From contig JAGBWW010000025.1 in NCBI GenBank assembly GCA_017629595.1, positions 1 through 33,731 on the forward strand: 33,731 bases of DNA, given 5' to 3'. A program made the position numbers and the translations under genes. Positions 6,406-14,400 of this stretch are shown here, piece by piece. Under the pieces are notes generated by a model, which was given only the letters and a program-made list of their open reading frames with translations, made no database searches and was not told where the DNA came from. The stretch is from Clostridia bacterium (GTDB lineage: Bacteria; Bacillota; Clostridia; Christensenellales; CAG-314). Positions within the stretch are counted from its first letter, which is position 1. Every line of letters begins with the position of its first letter.

Positions 6406-8171
6406 CTTTCTTCCCCCTTAAAGGTTACTAAAACTCTTGTACCAATGCCTTCTTGACTGTTTATTTCTAACGTTGCACCAACGGCATCTTGCAAGCGTAT
6501 TTTTATGTTTTTGAGGCCTGCAACTTCGTCTTTGGGTTTTGTTATAAGATGTTCCACGTTGAAGCCAACGCCGTCATCAACAATTTCCACGCAAACGTTG
6601 TCGCCTTTTCTATAGGTGGAAAGGACAATTTTGCCCCCTTCCAATTTTTTGCAAATCCCGTGCTTGATGGCGTTTTCCATCAAAGGTTGAATGGTCATGC
6701 TAGGCACGGAGAAGTTGCTTTCATCAATTTTATATTCTACTGCCAATCTATCCCTAAAACGAACCTTTTCAATATCTACGTAGGCACGAATAAGGGCAAG
6801 TTCTTTTGCAAACGGTATGATAGTATCCACATTTTCCACGTCCATTGTGGAACGAAGATATTTGGAAAAGTTTGTCGTCATGTCGTAGGCAACTTTGGGT
6901 TCGGACACGATAAGTGCACGAATTGCTGCCAACGTATTAAAAATGAAGTGCGGTCGTCTTTGACTGAACATCAAATAACGTTTTGTCTTTTCCAATTCTT
7001 TTTCCGCAACGTAACCTTTTTCTGCTTCGTAAATGGTACGCACGACGGTAGATGCGTGAACCACTGTCAAGAATACCAAAAAGCCCAAACCGGAAATAAG
7101 CCCTGTAGGAAGAAATACATTAAAAACGTAGAACAAAACGTATTCTACCAAAAAACTTGTCAAAGCAATTACAACGCCAACTACTCGTGTAACAAAGTTG
7201 GGACTCTTTTTGCTTTTTCTAAAATTGATAAAGAACGGTACGCAATATACGATTGCTTCCAACAAAATGATGACGTTGGTCAAAACGTTGAGATCGGTCA
7301 ACTCTGCCCAGCCCAACATATACAATGCCATTTCTGTAACAAGGTTAAGTGCCGAAACATACTCCAACGCCTTGGCAAAAGGTTTTGCCCATTTGTCTCG
7401 CGTAGAAAGTCTTATGTACGAGGCAAAAAAGAGGGCAAACATCATAAGGGCAATATAAGTTGCTAAATAAACTAATTGTTCATTTACAAACAAGCCGATG
7501 ACTTTTGATTCAAACACCAACCAAATTCCCAAAAAGAGCGCTGCAACACCCAAAAACGTTTGTGCGCGTTGTTCCCATCTTCTTTTAAGAAATACGCCTG
7601 AAGAAACGGAAACAAACAAGCCTGTGCAAAGCACAAAAACCCCAACCATCATTTGAGGTAGATGTTGCCAACAAATGTATTGGAACAAGGCAACGTTTGT
7701 ACCGAACTCCACTTCGTAGGTTTTGCCACTTGAACTTTTTAAAGGCGATTGCAAAGTGATGGAAATTTCTTTTCCCGCCATGTCGCTTGTGATTTCCAAA
7801 AAGTGCCATCTGCTGTAATTTGTTTTGCCAAACATTCGGATTCCATCAGTGTCATAAAAGTAAACAACTTTGCCATCAATGGCGACCTTTACACTTTGTT
7901 TGGAAGAACGCATCATCATCACGGGAATTTCCGACACGTCTTGAGGCAAAGTGGCGGTTATTGTAAACGCTTCGCCCTTTTCAACGTCAAGGTTTTCAGG
8001 CAAAGAAATGGCCTCGCCTTCATAAAACCATTGCAAGCGAGTTAAACTGTCTTGATAGGGCGTATTTGTCTTGTCAAACTGAAAAATGCTTATCCAAAGG
8101 ACAACCGTCATTGTCAAAAAACAGACAAGAAAGACGGAGCCCAATATCCAACCAAGAGTTTTTCTTTTCAT
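6402..8171 (-). CDS. LytS/YehU-type sensor histidine kinase with 7TM-like sensor
   Basis: A 589-aa membrane sensor kinase. An N-terminal signal anchor (about 8-30) is followed by an extracytoplasmic beta-rich domain (about 45-165). Seven or so hydrophobic helices follow (about 172-375), resembling the 7TMR-DISM layout. A short coiled linker (380-398) leads into the His_kinase domain. The phospho-acceptor is H408 in SQRRPHFIFNTL, where the usual residues before PHF are IN. N500 lies in QPLMENAIKHG, the ATP lid acid motif is DDGVGF (532-537) and GLKNI is at 552. The ligand is unknown; the extracellular domain has a carbohydrate-binding look, but that is inference. The start begins a clear signal anchor, though its ribosome site is weak. 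It is coupled to the response regulator by ATGA and follows the reductase gene by 43 bp. Confidence 0.9.
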   Translation of the reverse strand: MKRKTLGWILGSVFLVCFLTMTVVLWISIFQFDKTNTPYQDSLTRLQWFYEGEAISLPENLDVEKGEAFTITATLPQDVSEIPVMMMRSSKQSVKVAIDGKVVYFYDTDGIRMFGKTNYSRWHFLEITSDMAGKEISITLQSPLKSSSGKTYEVEFGTNVALFQYICWQHLPQMMVGVFVLCTGLFVSVSSGVFLKRRWEQRAQTFLGVAALFLGIWLVFESKVIGLFVNEQLVYLATYIALMMFALFFASYIRLSTRDKWAKPFAKALEYVSALNLVTEMALYMLGWAELTDLNVLTNVIILLEAIVYCVPFFINFRKSKKSPNFVTRVVGVVIALTSFLVEYVLFYVFNVFLPTGLISGLGFLVFLTVVHASTVVRTIYEAEKGYVAEKELEKTKRYLMFSQRRPHFIFNTLAAIRALIVSEPKVAYDMTTNFSKYLRSTMDVENVDTIIPFAKELALIRAYVDIEKVRFRDRLAVEYKIDESNFSVPSMTIQPLMENAIKHGICKKLEGGKIVLSTYRKGDNVCVEIVDDGVGFNVEHLITKPKDEVAGLKNIKIRLQDAVGATLEINSQEGIGTRVLVTFKGEER

Positions 8172-8201
8172 TTTATAACCGTTTTTAACCTTTTTTATGC
8201 T

Positions 8202-8221
8202 CCCCTAAAAGAGTTTAGGGG
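8202..8221. other. Hairpin across the reductase stop codon
   Basis: CCCCTAAA-AGAG-TTTAGGGG is an 8-bp stem containing the reductase stop codon. On the minus strand no T run follows, so it is a weak terminator at best. It may partly separate the reductase from the kinase operon or stabilise the mRNA end. Confidence 0.45.
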
Positions 8222-9339
8222 TTTTTGGTTTGTTTGGCAAAAGATGCCAACTCTTTGCTTATTTCTATTTGTTGAGGGCAAACTTCCTCACAACTTTTAC
8301 AGCCAATACAACAAGAGGGTTTTTTGTTTTGTGGAAGATTATCTATCGCCATCTTTGTAAAAAAGTCGCCGGGCGCAAAACAATATTCGTTATATAATCT
8401 CAAAAGTCGTGGAATCTCCAATTTTTGAGGACAATAGTCCACGCAATATTTGCAAGAGGTGCAAGAAACTTTTTCTATCATACTTTTGCCAAGAGCAACA
8501 AGCTGATCAAACTGTTGTGCTGACAAAGGTTTTTCTTGGTCAAAATATTTTACGTTTTCTTCCAACTGTTCCAAAGTGGACATACCGGACAAAATCATAC
8601 CAACGCAATCAATGGAAGAAAGCCATCTAAATGCACTTTCAATATGTCCAAAGCCAGAAATTTCTTTTACCTTTTCTTGGATTTGTTGGTTTAAATTTAC
8701 CAGTTTGCCACCACGCAAAGGTTCCATAATCCAAACGGGCAAGTTATATTTTTTGCATAATTCAATCTTTTCTTTGCCCTTTTGCCAAGTCCAATCCAAA
8801 TAGTTTATTTGAAGCTGGCAAAATTCCATATGTTTGCCATACTTTTGTAAGAACTTTTCCAAAACGGGAATATCGCCGTGCGCCGAAAAGCCAAGATGCT
8901 TGATTTTTCCTTCTTCTTTTTGTTTGACCAAGTATTCCACCACTGAATACTTTTCATCCAAAAAGTTATCCACGTTTCTTTCGTTTACGTTGTGACAAAG
9001 GTAAAAATCAAAATATTCCACTTTGCACTTTTCAAGTTGTTTGGAAAAAACTTCTTCTTTTTTCTCAAAAGTAGAAAGGTCGTATCCGGGGAATTTACTT
9101 GCAAGGTAGAATCTTTCTCTATCAAATTTGGACAAAATTTCGCCAATAACAATTTCCGATTGACCACCGTGATAGCCCCACGCCGTATCAAAATAGTTGA
9201 TACCCAAGTCAATGGCTTTTTGAACCATCAAAGATGCTTTTTCCACGTCAATTTGATCGTTTTTTTCAAAGGTGGGCAAGCGCATTGCACCAAAACCCAA
9301 CAAGGACAACTTTTTATCTTTGAACTGTTTGTAAATCAT
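8215..9339 (-). CDS. Aldo/keto reductase with C-terminal double 4Fe-4S domain
   Basis: A 374-aa oxidoreductase. Residues 1-285 form an AKR barrel with the catalytic tetrad D51, Y56 (FDTAWGYHGGQSE), K82 (ASKFPG) and H116 (YLCHNVNE). The C-terminus carries two CxxCxxCxxxCP clusters (C293-C303 and C344-C354), as in ferredoxin-like 4Fe-4S proteins. This fusion is common in anaerobic Clostridia and points to electron flow between reduced pyridine nucleotide and an iron-sulfur partner. Its substrate is unknown. The ATG at 9339 is chosen because GAGG sits 6 nt before it and the conserved FGAMRLP segment follows at once. The open frame continues upstream, but that extension crosses the promoter and the neighbouring gene. 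Confidence 0.9.
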   Translation of the reverse strand: MIYKQFKDKKLSLLGFGAMRLPTFEKNDQIDVEKASLMVQKAIDLGINYFDTAWGYHGGQSEIVIGEILSKFDRERFYLASKFPGYDLSTFEKKEEVFSKQLEKCKVEYFDFYLCHNVNERNVDNFLDEKYSVVEYLVKQKEEGKIKHLGFSAHGDIPVLEKFLQKYGKHMEFCQLQINYLDWTWQKGKEKIELCKKYNLPVWIMEPLRGGKLVNLNQQIQEKVKEISGFGHIESAFRWLSSIDCVGMILSGMSTLEQLEENVKYFDQEKPLSAQQFDQLVALGKSMIEKVSCTSCKYCVDYCPQKLEIPRLLRLYNEYCFAPGDFFTKMAIDNLPQNKKPSCCIGCKSCEEVCPQQIEISKELASFAKQTKNP

Positions 9340-9366
9340 ATCATCCTCAAAAGTACAGTTTTTTAT

Positions 9367-9395
9367 ATTTTGCCACAAAAATTGAATTTTTGCAA
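9367..9395 (-). promoter_or_regulatory. Promoter of the aldo/keto reductase gene
   Basis: On the minus strand: TTGCAA, 17-bp spacer, CAAAAT, with the reductase start 28 bp further on. The -10 box is imperfect. Confidence 0.45.
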
Positions 9396-9406
9396 TATAA
9401 AAGTAT

Positions 9407-9438
9407 AAAAAAAGCATCGTTCTCTTTTGACGATGCTT
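9407..9438 (-). terminator. Terminator of the feo operon
   Basis: A 9-bp stem, AAGCATCGT/ACGATGCTT, is followed by a T run on the minus strand. It lies just past the stop of the FeoB-associated gene. Confidence 0.85.
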
Positions 9439-9445
9439 CTTTTTA

Positions 9446-9595
9446 TTATTTTTCTTTTTTAGATTGACAATTTTTACTATGTGCACAACCACAACAGTTG
9501 CCACAGCCTTTGTTTTCTTTTTTGTCTTTGACGCTCTTAACAATTGTACCAACGACGATTGCTCCTGCCAAGACAACGATTAATATATCTATCAT
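9446..9595 (-). CDS. FeoB-associated Cys-rich membrane protein
   Basis: A 49-aa protein starting MIDILIVVLAGAIVVGTIVK, a single membrane helix, followed by a short basic stretch and a Cys-rich tail with five cysteines (CGNCCGC, then C43). This is the layout of the FeoB-associated Cys-rich family found beside feoB in Firmicutes. It is proposed to help FeoB, possibly by handling iron; its exact role is not settled. Its ATG overlaps the feoB TGA (ATGA), so it is translated by coupling. An operon terminator follows immediately. Confidence 0.9.
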   Translation of the reverse strand: MIDILIVVLAGAIVVGTIVKSVKDKKENKGCGNCCGCAHSKNCQSKKEK

Positions 9596-11844
9596 TTTTT
9601 CACCTTTCTATTGAACAACTTTCCTTTGGAGTGCAATCTTATCAAGACAAAGACCACCGCCCAAATGCCTGCAAAGATAAACGCCGTCCACAACCAAGTA
9701 CCGATGACGTACACCATCATAGATACAACGTAGCTTGTTGCAAGCCAAAAGACAAGGGTGTTTGTAAAAGTCTTTTTGTCTGGAGACTCTAACTTGGCTG
9801 TTGCAACTGCGGCAAAGCAAGGGATTGTAGTCATATTAAACGTAATAAACGCCAACAAAGCAGGGATTGTTGCTCCCGTTGTTTCAATCATTTGAACGAC
9901 GGAGGAAACACCTTCTTGACTGTCAACAAAACCACTTACAATGCAAGCGGCCAATGCCGAAAACGTTGCAACGACGTTTTCTTTTGCAATCAAACCTGTA
10001 ATTGCTGCAACGCCAAATACCCACGCCCAATTGGACAATTGACTGCCAAAGCCCAAAGGAGTAAACAGAGGAACAATCAGACTTCCGACACCTGCCAAAA
10101 TGCTCTTGTCAATATCTTCGTCTGGAAGAAAATGCCAATTCCAATCAAAGTGACTTACAATCCAAATAATTACGGTGCTTGCCAAAATGATTGTAAACGC
10201 CTTTTCCAAAAAGTGTTTCAACTTGTCCCAAACGTGCAACAACAAGCTTGTTGTTTGGGGTTTTCTATACGTAGGCAATTCCATAATAAAGGGGGTTACG
10301 TCGCCTTTTTGAGTTGTTGCGCGCATCAAAATTACCGAAACAATTGCACAAATAATGCCTATCACGTACATTCCGTATGTAATAACGTCTGCATTGCCTA
10401 CGCCAAATTTCATAACGATTGCGCCGGAAACCGCCGTCAAAATGGGAAGTTTAGCCCCACAACTGAAGAAAGGAATTACTCTAATCGTCGTTGTTCTTTC
10501 TTTTTGGTCCAACAACGTTCTTGTATTTACCATTGCAGGCACAGAGCAACCAAAACCCATAATCATGGGCATAACTGCACGACCGGAAAGACCGAATTTT
10601 CTAAACAATCTATCCAAAATGAAAGCAACTCTTGCCATGTATCCTGTGTCTTCCAAAATGGAGAACAACAAGAACAATACCAAAATTTGAGGTAGGAAAG
10701 ACAAAACACCTGCCAAACCACCCAAAACACCGTCACAAAGAAGACCTATTGCCCACTCGCTTGCACCAAGAGTTTCCAAACCTGCGTTTACCCATTCAAT
10801 AACGGTTGCAGTAACTATGTCCATCAAATTGAACAAAACAACACCGGGGGAGGCCAATGCTCCGTCGCCAAATAAACCTTCAAACGCAGTGCCGGACAAA
10901 CTTGTCCAATCGCCCAACAACCAACCCAAAAACAGGAAGTTTTCAGAAAAAGTTACGTGAAACACTACAAACAAAATTGCCAAGAAAATGGGAATGCCCC
11001 AAATTTTGTGAGTGATAATTTTGTCGGCTTTATCCGATTTTGTGTTTTTGTCCTTTCCTTTTGTTACGCTCTTTTTGACGGCTTTCGTGTAGTGCTTTGT
11101 AATATATTTGTATCTTGCATCTGCTACGATAGCATCAAAGTCCGTTCCAAACGTGTCGTCTTTGAAAGTCTTTTTAAACTCTTCAACAACCTTCGTAGGT
11201 TGAGGGTGTGCCGCAACTTCCAATTCATCCATTTCAACAAGTTTAACTGCGTGGAAAAGGCTATCTTTTACGCCAAGTCCGTCAAGAGCAATTTTGCAGT
11301 CGCCAATTAAGTGTACAAGTTCGGAATTTTCCAAAACAGTTTTTCCTTGACGTTTTGTTTTGCTTGCTTCATAGGCTTTTTTCATTAACTCGTCAACGCC
11401 TTCTCCGTGAAGTGCCGATATGCTGACAACGGGCAAACCTATTTTTTCTTCCAACAATTTGACGTCAATTTCTACACCGCTTTTTTTGACTTCGTCCATC
11501 ATATTGAGAGCAACAACGACGGGGACGTCTATTTCCAAAAGCTGTGTTGTCAAATAGAGGTTTCTTTCAATGTTGGTTGCGTCAACGATGTTTATGATGC
11601 AATCGGGATTTTCGTTGAGTATGTAATTTCTTGAAATTACTTCTTCGGGAGTGTAGGGCGAAAGGGAATATATGCCGGGCAAATCCAAAATAGAAATGGG
11701 GTCTCCAAACTTTTTGTAAACACCTTCTCTTTTGTCAACCGTTACTCCGGGCCAGTTGCCCACGTGTGCAGTTGCTCCCGTCAAAGTGTTGAAAAGCGTT
11801 GTTTTTCCAGCATTGGGATTTCCTGCAAGAGCAAACTTTTTCAT
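9592..11844 (-). CDS. feoB: Ferrous iron transporter FeoB
   Basis: A 750-aa inner-membrane Fe2+ transporter. The N-terminal GTPase has G1 GNPNAGKT (8-15), G3 DLPG (54-57), G4 NMMD (114-117) and G5 near SALHGEG (143). A helical linker domain reaches about residue 275. It includes a Lys-rich insert (about 258-275). Then come the membrane helices with two Gate regions, including MIMGFGCSVPAM and the VIPFFSCGAKLPI segment, both with the conserved cysteines. The length is normal for the family. It overlaps feoA upstream and the Cys-rich gene downstream by ATGA, so all three form one coupled unit for ferrous iron uptake, as expected for an anaerobe. Confidence 0.97.
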   Translation of the reverse strand: MKKFALAGNPNAGKTTLFNTLTGATAHVGNWPGVTVDKREGVYKKFGDPISILDLPGIYSLSPYTPEEVISRNYILNENPDCIINIVDATNIERNLYLTTQLLEIDVPVVVALNMMDEVKKSGVEIDVKLLEEKIGLPVVSISALHGEGVDELMKKAYEASKTKRQGKTVLENSELVHLIGDCKIALDGLGVKDSLFHAVKLVEMDELEVAAHPQPTKVVEEFKKTFKDDTFGTDFDAIVADARYKYITKHYTKAVKKSVTKGKDKNTKSDKADKIITHKIWGIPIFLAILFVVFHVTFSENFLFLGWLLGDWTSLSGTAFEGLFGDGALASPGVVLFNLMDIVTATVIEWVNAGLETLGASEWAIGLLCDGVLGGLAGVLSFLPQILVLFLLFSILEDTGYMARVAFILDRLFRKFGLSGRAVMPMIMGFGCSVPAMVNTRTLLDQKERTTTIRVIPFFSCGAKLPILTAVSGAIVMKFGVGNADVITYGMYVIGIICAIVSVILMRATTQKGDVTPFIMELPTYRKPQTTSLLLHVWDKLKHFLEKAFTIILASTVIIWIVSHFDWNWHFLPDEDIDKSILAGVGSLIVPLFTPLGFGSQLSNWAWVFGVAAITGLIAKENVVATFSALAACIVSGFVDSQEGVSSVVQMIETTGATIPALLAFITFNMTTIPCFAAVATAKLESPDKKTFTNTLVFWLATSYVVSMMVYVIGTWLWTAFIFAGIWAVVFVLIRLHSKGKLFNRKVKK

Positions 11845-12074
11845 TGTATTTCCTCCACCGTAACGATTGATGCTTCGGTTTTTCTCAATGCAACTTCATA
11901 GCCTCGCAAGGTGATTTCAATAGGATCGCCTAAAGGGGCTTTTTTGCGAACGAAAACTTCCGTTCCGGGGGTGATTCCCATATCAAAAAGACGACGTCTA
12001 ATTTTTCCTTCCCCTGCAACAAAGTTTACCGTTGCGCTTTTTCCAATTTCCAATTGGCTAAGTTTAAGTTTCAT
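11841..12074 (-). CDS. feoA: FeoA SH3-like protein
   Basis: A 77-aa cytoplasmic protein of the FeoA family (SH3-like fold) that supports FeoB. Marks are the conserved RRRLFDMGITPGTEV segment, then APLGDPIEITLRGYEVALRK. The start at 12074 is chosen because AGAGGAG lies 6 nt upstream. An earlier in-frame ATG at 12089 would put that ribosome site inside the gene. The stop overlaps the feoB ATG. Transcription comes from the strong promoter at 12122-12150. Confidence 0.95.
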   Translation of the reverse strand: MKLKLSQLEIGKSATVNFVAGEGKIRRRLFDMGITPGTEVFVRKKAPLGDPIEITLRGYEVALRKTEASIVTVEEIQ

Positions 12075-12121
12075 TTTTTCTCCTCTCAAAAAAATGTGAA
12101 CATTGTTTCATATTTGCCTTT

Positions 12122-12150
12122 ATTTTAGTTTTCCACGTCAAAATTGTCAA
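12122..12150 (-). promoter_or_regulatory. feoA: Strong promoter of the feo operon
   Basis: On the minus strand: TTGACA, 17-bp spacer, TAAAAT. Between it and the feoA ribosome site is an imperfect dyad TGAACA-T-TGTTTCA (12097-12110), a possible operator. It does not match a classic Fur or DtxR box. Confidence 0.8.
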
Positions 12151-12210
12151 GTAAAAACTCGTCAAACGTGAAAGATTTTTCATATTTATGCTCTACTTAT
12201 ATGCTTTCCG

Positions 12211-12239
12211 TTGCAAAATTTTGCTTTTCATTGTATAAT
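12211..12239 (+). promoter_or_regulatory. Promoter of the TetR-family gene
   Basis: TTGCAA, 17-bp spacer, TATAAT. The start codon lies 24 bp past the -10 box with GGAGG between. It is divergent from the feo promoter, with about 60 bp between the two -35 boxes. Confidence 0.8.
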
Positions 12240-12263
12240 AGAAATACTTTTGGAGGCAAATTT

Positions 12264-12857
12264 ATGGCTGACGTCATCCGAATGCCCAAACAACAACGGG
12301 CAATTGACAAGAAAAACCGAATAATTGAAGCCGGATACGAACTTTTTGCAACGGTTGGCTATTTCAACACAAACACCGAGCAAATTGCAAAAAAAGCAGG
12401 TGTTTCAACAGGTATCGTTTACAGTTATTTTCACGACAAATTGGGTATTTTGGTGGAAGTGTTGGACGTGTATGCCGACAACGTTTTTATGCCAATTGTT
12501 AATAAAATTGAAAGGTTGCAATCAATTGATTTTGACGAAATTTTGCCTGCCATGTTGGAGGATGTTGTTCGTTTGCACAAAAACAACCATCAAATGCACG
12601 AAGCGTTGCACTCTTTGACGGCAAGTGTACCCGTTGTAAACGACAAATTTATTGCTTTGCAAGATGACGTAACTGCAAAAATTGCAAAAAAACTTATCTC
12701 GCTTGGCTATGACAAGCCCAACCTTTTGGAGAAAGTCCATTTGGCGGTGGAGATTATGCAACTCTTCAGTCACGAATGCGTTTTTGACAATCACGCCTAC
12801 ATTGACTATCCTGCAATGAAAACCATCGTTTTGAACATGTTAAGAAATTTATTCTAG
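12264..12857 (+). CDS. TetR/AcrR-family transcriptional regulator
   Basis: A 197-aa one-component regulator. The N-terminal TetR helix-turn-helix is clear: KKNRIIEAGYELFATVGY, then TEQIAKKAGVSTGIVYSYF. The C-terminal ligand domain is helical and not identifiable to a subfamily. The start at 12264 has GGAGG 7 nt upstream and a consensus promoter. A longer reading frame exists but would cross that promoter. It is the only rightward gene between 2 and 16.6 kb and is divergent from feoA, so it may regulate feo or itself; this is inference. Its stop is TAG. Confidence 0.9.
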   Translation: MADVIRMPKQQRAIDKKNRIIEAGYELFATVGYFNTNTEQIAKKAGVSTGIVYSYFHDKLGILVEVLDVYADNVFMPIVNKIERLQSIDFDEILPAMLEDVVRLHKNNHQMHEALHSLTASVPVVNDKFIALQDDVTAKIAKKLISLGYDKPNLLEKVHLAVEIMQLFSHECVFDNHAYIDYPAMKTIVLNMLRNLF

Positions 12858-12860
12858 AAA

Positions 12861-12893
12861 AAAGCCACAACAAAATTGTTGTGGCTTTGCTTT
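12861..12893. terminator. Bidirectional terminator between TetR and zinc ribbon genes
   Basis: A 12-bp stem, AAAGCCACAACA/TGTTGTGGCTTT, with loop AAAT. T runs follow on both strands, so it serves the convergent genes on either side. A 14-bp palindrome GCTTTTCGAAAAGC follows at 12889-12902. Confidence 0.88.
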
Positions 12894-12919
12894 TCGAAAA
12901 GCGTTCTTCTTTTTTTACT

Positions 12920-13054
12920 TTACTTTTTGTTGAAAGTTGTGTTTGTACATCTGGGGCAAGGGGGCAACGTTTGATTTGTGTCCATTTCCAAATTTTGACC
13001 GCAGTTGCGGCAAACGTACGTTCCTTGTCCGATTGTTTCGCCTGTCTTGTACAT
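12920..13054 (-). CDS. Zinc ribbon-containing small protein
   Basis: A 44-aa protein beginning MYKTGETIGQGTYVCRNCG and ending in LPPCPRCTNTTFNKK. The two CxxC knuckles (C15/C18 and C33/C36) form one zinc ribbon. Similar stand-alone mini ribbons of the form MYKxGxxVxxGxYxCxxCG...LPPCPxC are common in Clostridia. Their role is unknown. The start has a near-perfect AAGGAGG ribosome site 6 nt upstream. It is a single gene, convergent with the TetR gene; I see no clear promoter in the 219 bp upstream. Confidence 0.88.
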   Translation of the reverse strand: MYKTGETIGQGTYVCRNCGQNLEMDTNQTLPPCPRCTNTTFNKK

Positions 13055-13234
13055 ATTGGCCTCCTTTTCAGAGAGATATTTATTTGTAACGCTACTGATT
13101 TTATTGTGTTGCTTTTTGTCAAATAAATACCCTATTTTTTTGAAAAATTCTTCTCGGCAGGAATTTTCTTTGCCTTGTTTTTCACAACCCTTTCTTTACT
13201 TTTTTGACTTTGCGTTGAACTTTTTTCAAAAATT

Positions 13235-13262
13235 AAAGCACACCTTTTTCTGGTGTGCTTTT
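13235..13262 (-). terminator. Terminator after glf
   Basis: A 10-bp stem, AAAGCACACC/GGTGTGCTTT, with a 7-nt loop lies 12 bp past the glf stop. T-rich sequence follows on both strands. The stem core is shared with the hairpins at 1323 and 18465. Confidence 0.8.
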
Positions 13263-13273
13263 TAATTTTTATT

Positions 13274-14380
13274 TTATTCGCCCAAAATTTCTTTTGATAC
13301 GTTTAATGCTCTTTCAATGACCAAGTGCATGTCATAATATTTGTATTCGCCCAAGCGACCAACAAACAAAACGTTTTGCATCTTTGCTTTTTCAGCATAC
13401 TTTTGATAAAGTTGGTTGTTTCTATCGTTGTTTACAGGGTAATAAGGCTCGTCGCCCATTTTCCACGTTTTGGAATATTCTCTTGTTACTACGGTGCCAA
13501 CTTGACCTTGTTGTGTATCAAAATGCTTGTGCTCAATAATTCTCGTGTAAGGAGTTTCTTTATCGGTGTAGTTTACGACTGCGTTGCCTTGATAGTTGTC
13601 AACGTCCAAAAAGTCCGTTTCAAAACGCAAACTTCTGTATTCCAACGCGCCATAGCAATAGTCAAAATATTTGTCAATTTGTCCGGAGAACAAAACTTTG
13701 TCGCAAATGCTGTCCAACTCTTCTTTGTGATCAAAATAGTCGCAATTAAGTTTGACGTCACAACCAGCGAACATTTTTTCCACCATTTGGGTGTATCCAC
13801 CAACAGGGATTCCTTGGTATGTATCGTTGAAATAGTTGTTGTCAAAAGTAAAACGCAAGGGCAATCTTCTTATGATGAAAGACGGCAACTTTGTGCATTC
13901 TTGACCCCATTGTTTTTCGGTATAATCTTTTACCAACGTTTGGTAAATGTCTTTGCCTACCAAAGAAATTGCTTGTTCTTCCAAGTTTTTGGGTTCAACA
14001 ATGCCACTTTCTTTTACTTGTTGAGCAATTTTTTCTTTTGCTTGGTCGGGGGTGATAACTCCCCACATTTGATAAAAAGTGTTCATGTTGAAAGGAAGAT
14101 TGTAAAGTTTTCCTTTGTAGTTTGCAACGGGAGAGTTTGTAAAACGATTGAACGTTGCAAATTGATTTACAAAATCCCACACCGTTTTGTTGCTTGTATG
14201 GAAAATGTGTGCGCCATACTTATGTACGTGTATTCCGTTGTGGCAATAGGTATAAATGTTGCCTGCAATGTGATCTCTTTTTTCCACAACCAAACAGGTT
14301 TTGCCTTTTTTCGTTGCGTTGTGTGCAAATACTGCGTTGAAAAGTCCTGCACCTACCAATAAATAATCATAACGTTTCAT
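13274..14380 (-). CDS. glf: UDP-galactopyranose mutase
   Basis: A 368-aa FAD enzyme converting UDP-galactopyranose to UDP-galactofuranose for cell-surface glycans. The dinucleotide fold begins YDYLLVGAGLFNAVFA, with VVEKRDHIAGNIYT and YGAHIFHTSN next. Later come YTEKQWG, RLPLRFTFDNNYFND and the closing FVGRLGEYKYYDMHLVI. The length is typical (~365-390 aa). The start has GAGGTG 5 nt upstream. It lies 20 bp downstream of uppP in the same direction, so the two are likely co-transcribed, linking lipid carrier recycling with galactofuranose synthesis. Confidence 0.97.
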   Translation of the reverse strand: MKRYDYLLVGAGLFNAVFAHNATKKGKTCLVVEKRDHIAGNIYTYCHNGIHVHKYGAHIFHTSNKTVWDFVNQFATFNRFTNSPVANYKGKLYNLPFNMNTFYQMWGVITPDQAKEKIAQQVKESGIVEPKNLEEQAISLVGKDIYQTLVKDYTEKQWGQECTKLPSFIIRRLPLRFTFDNNYFNDTYQGIPVGGYTQMVEKMFAGCDVKLNCDYFDHKEELDSICDKVLFSGQIDKYFDYCYGALEYRSLRFETDFLDVDNYQGNAVVNYTDKETPYTRIIEHKHFDTQQGQVGTVVTREYSKTWKMGDEPYYPVNNDRNNQLYQKYAEKAKMQNVLFVGRLGEYKYYDMHLVIERALNVSKEILGE

Positions 14381-14400
14381 TTTTCACCTCAATAAGGATT

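Noticed and set aside
5551-6456. Long rightward open frame opposite the response regulator
   Set aside because: Antisense shadow of a well-supported gene with clear REC motifs; no ribosome site and its translation is Phe/Cys-rich.
9340-9576. N-terminal extension of the aldo/keto reductase
   Set aside because: It would cross the promoter and terminator and overlap the FeoB-associated gene; the ATG at 9339 has a ribosome site and conserved sequence follows at once.
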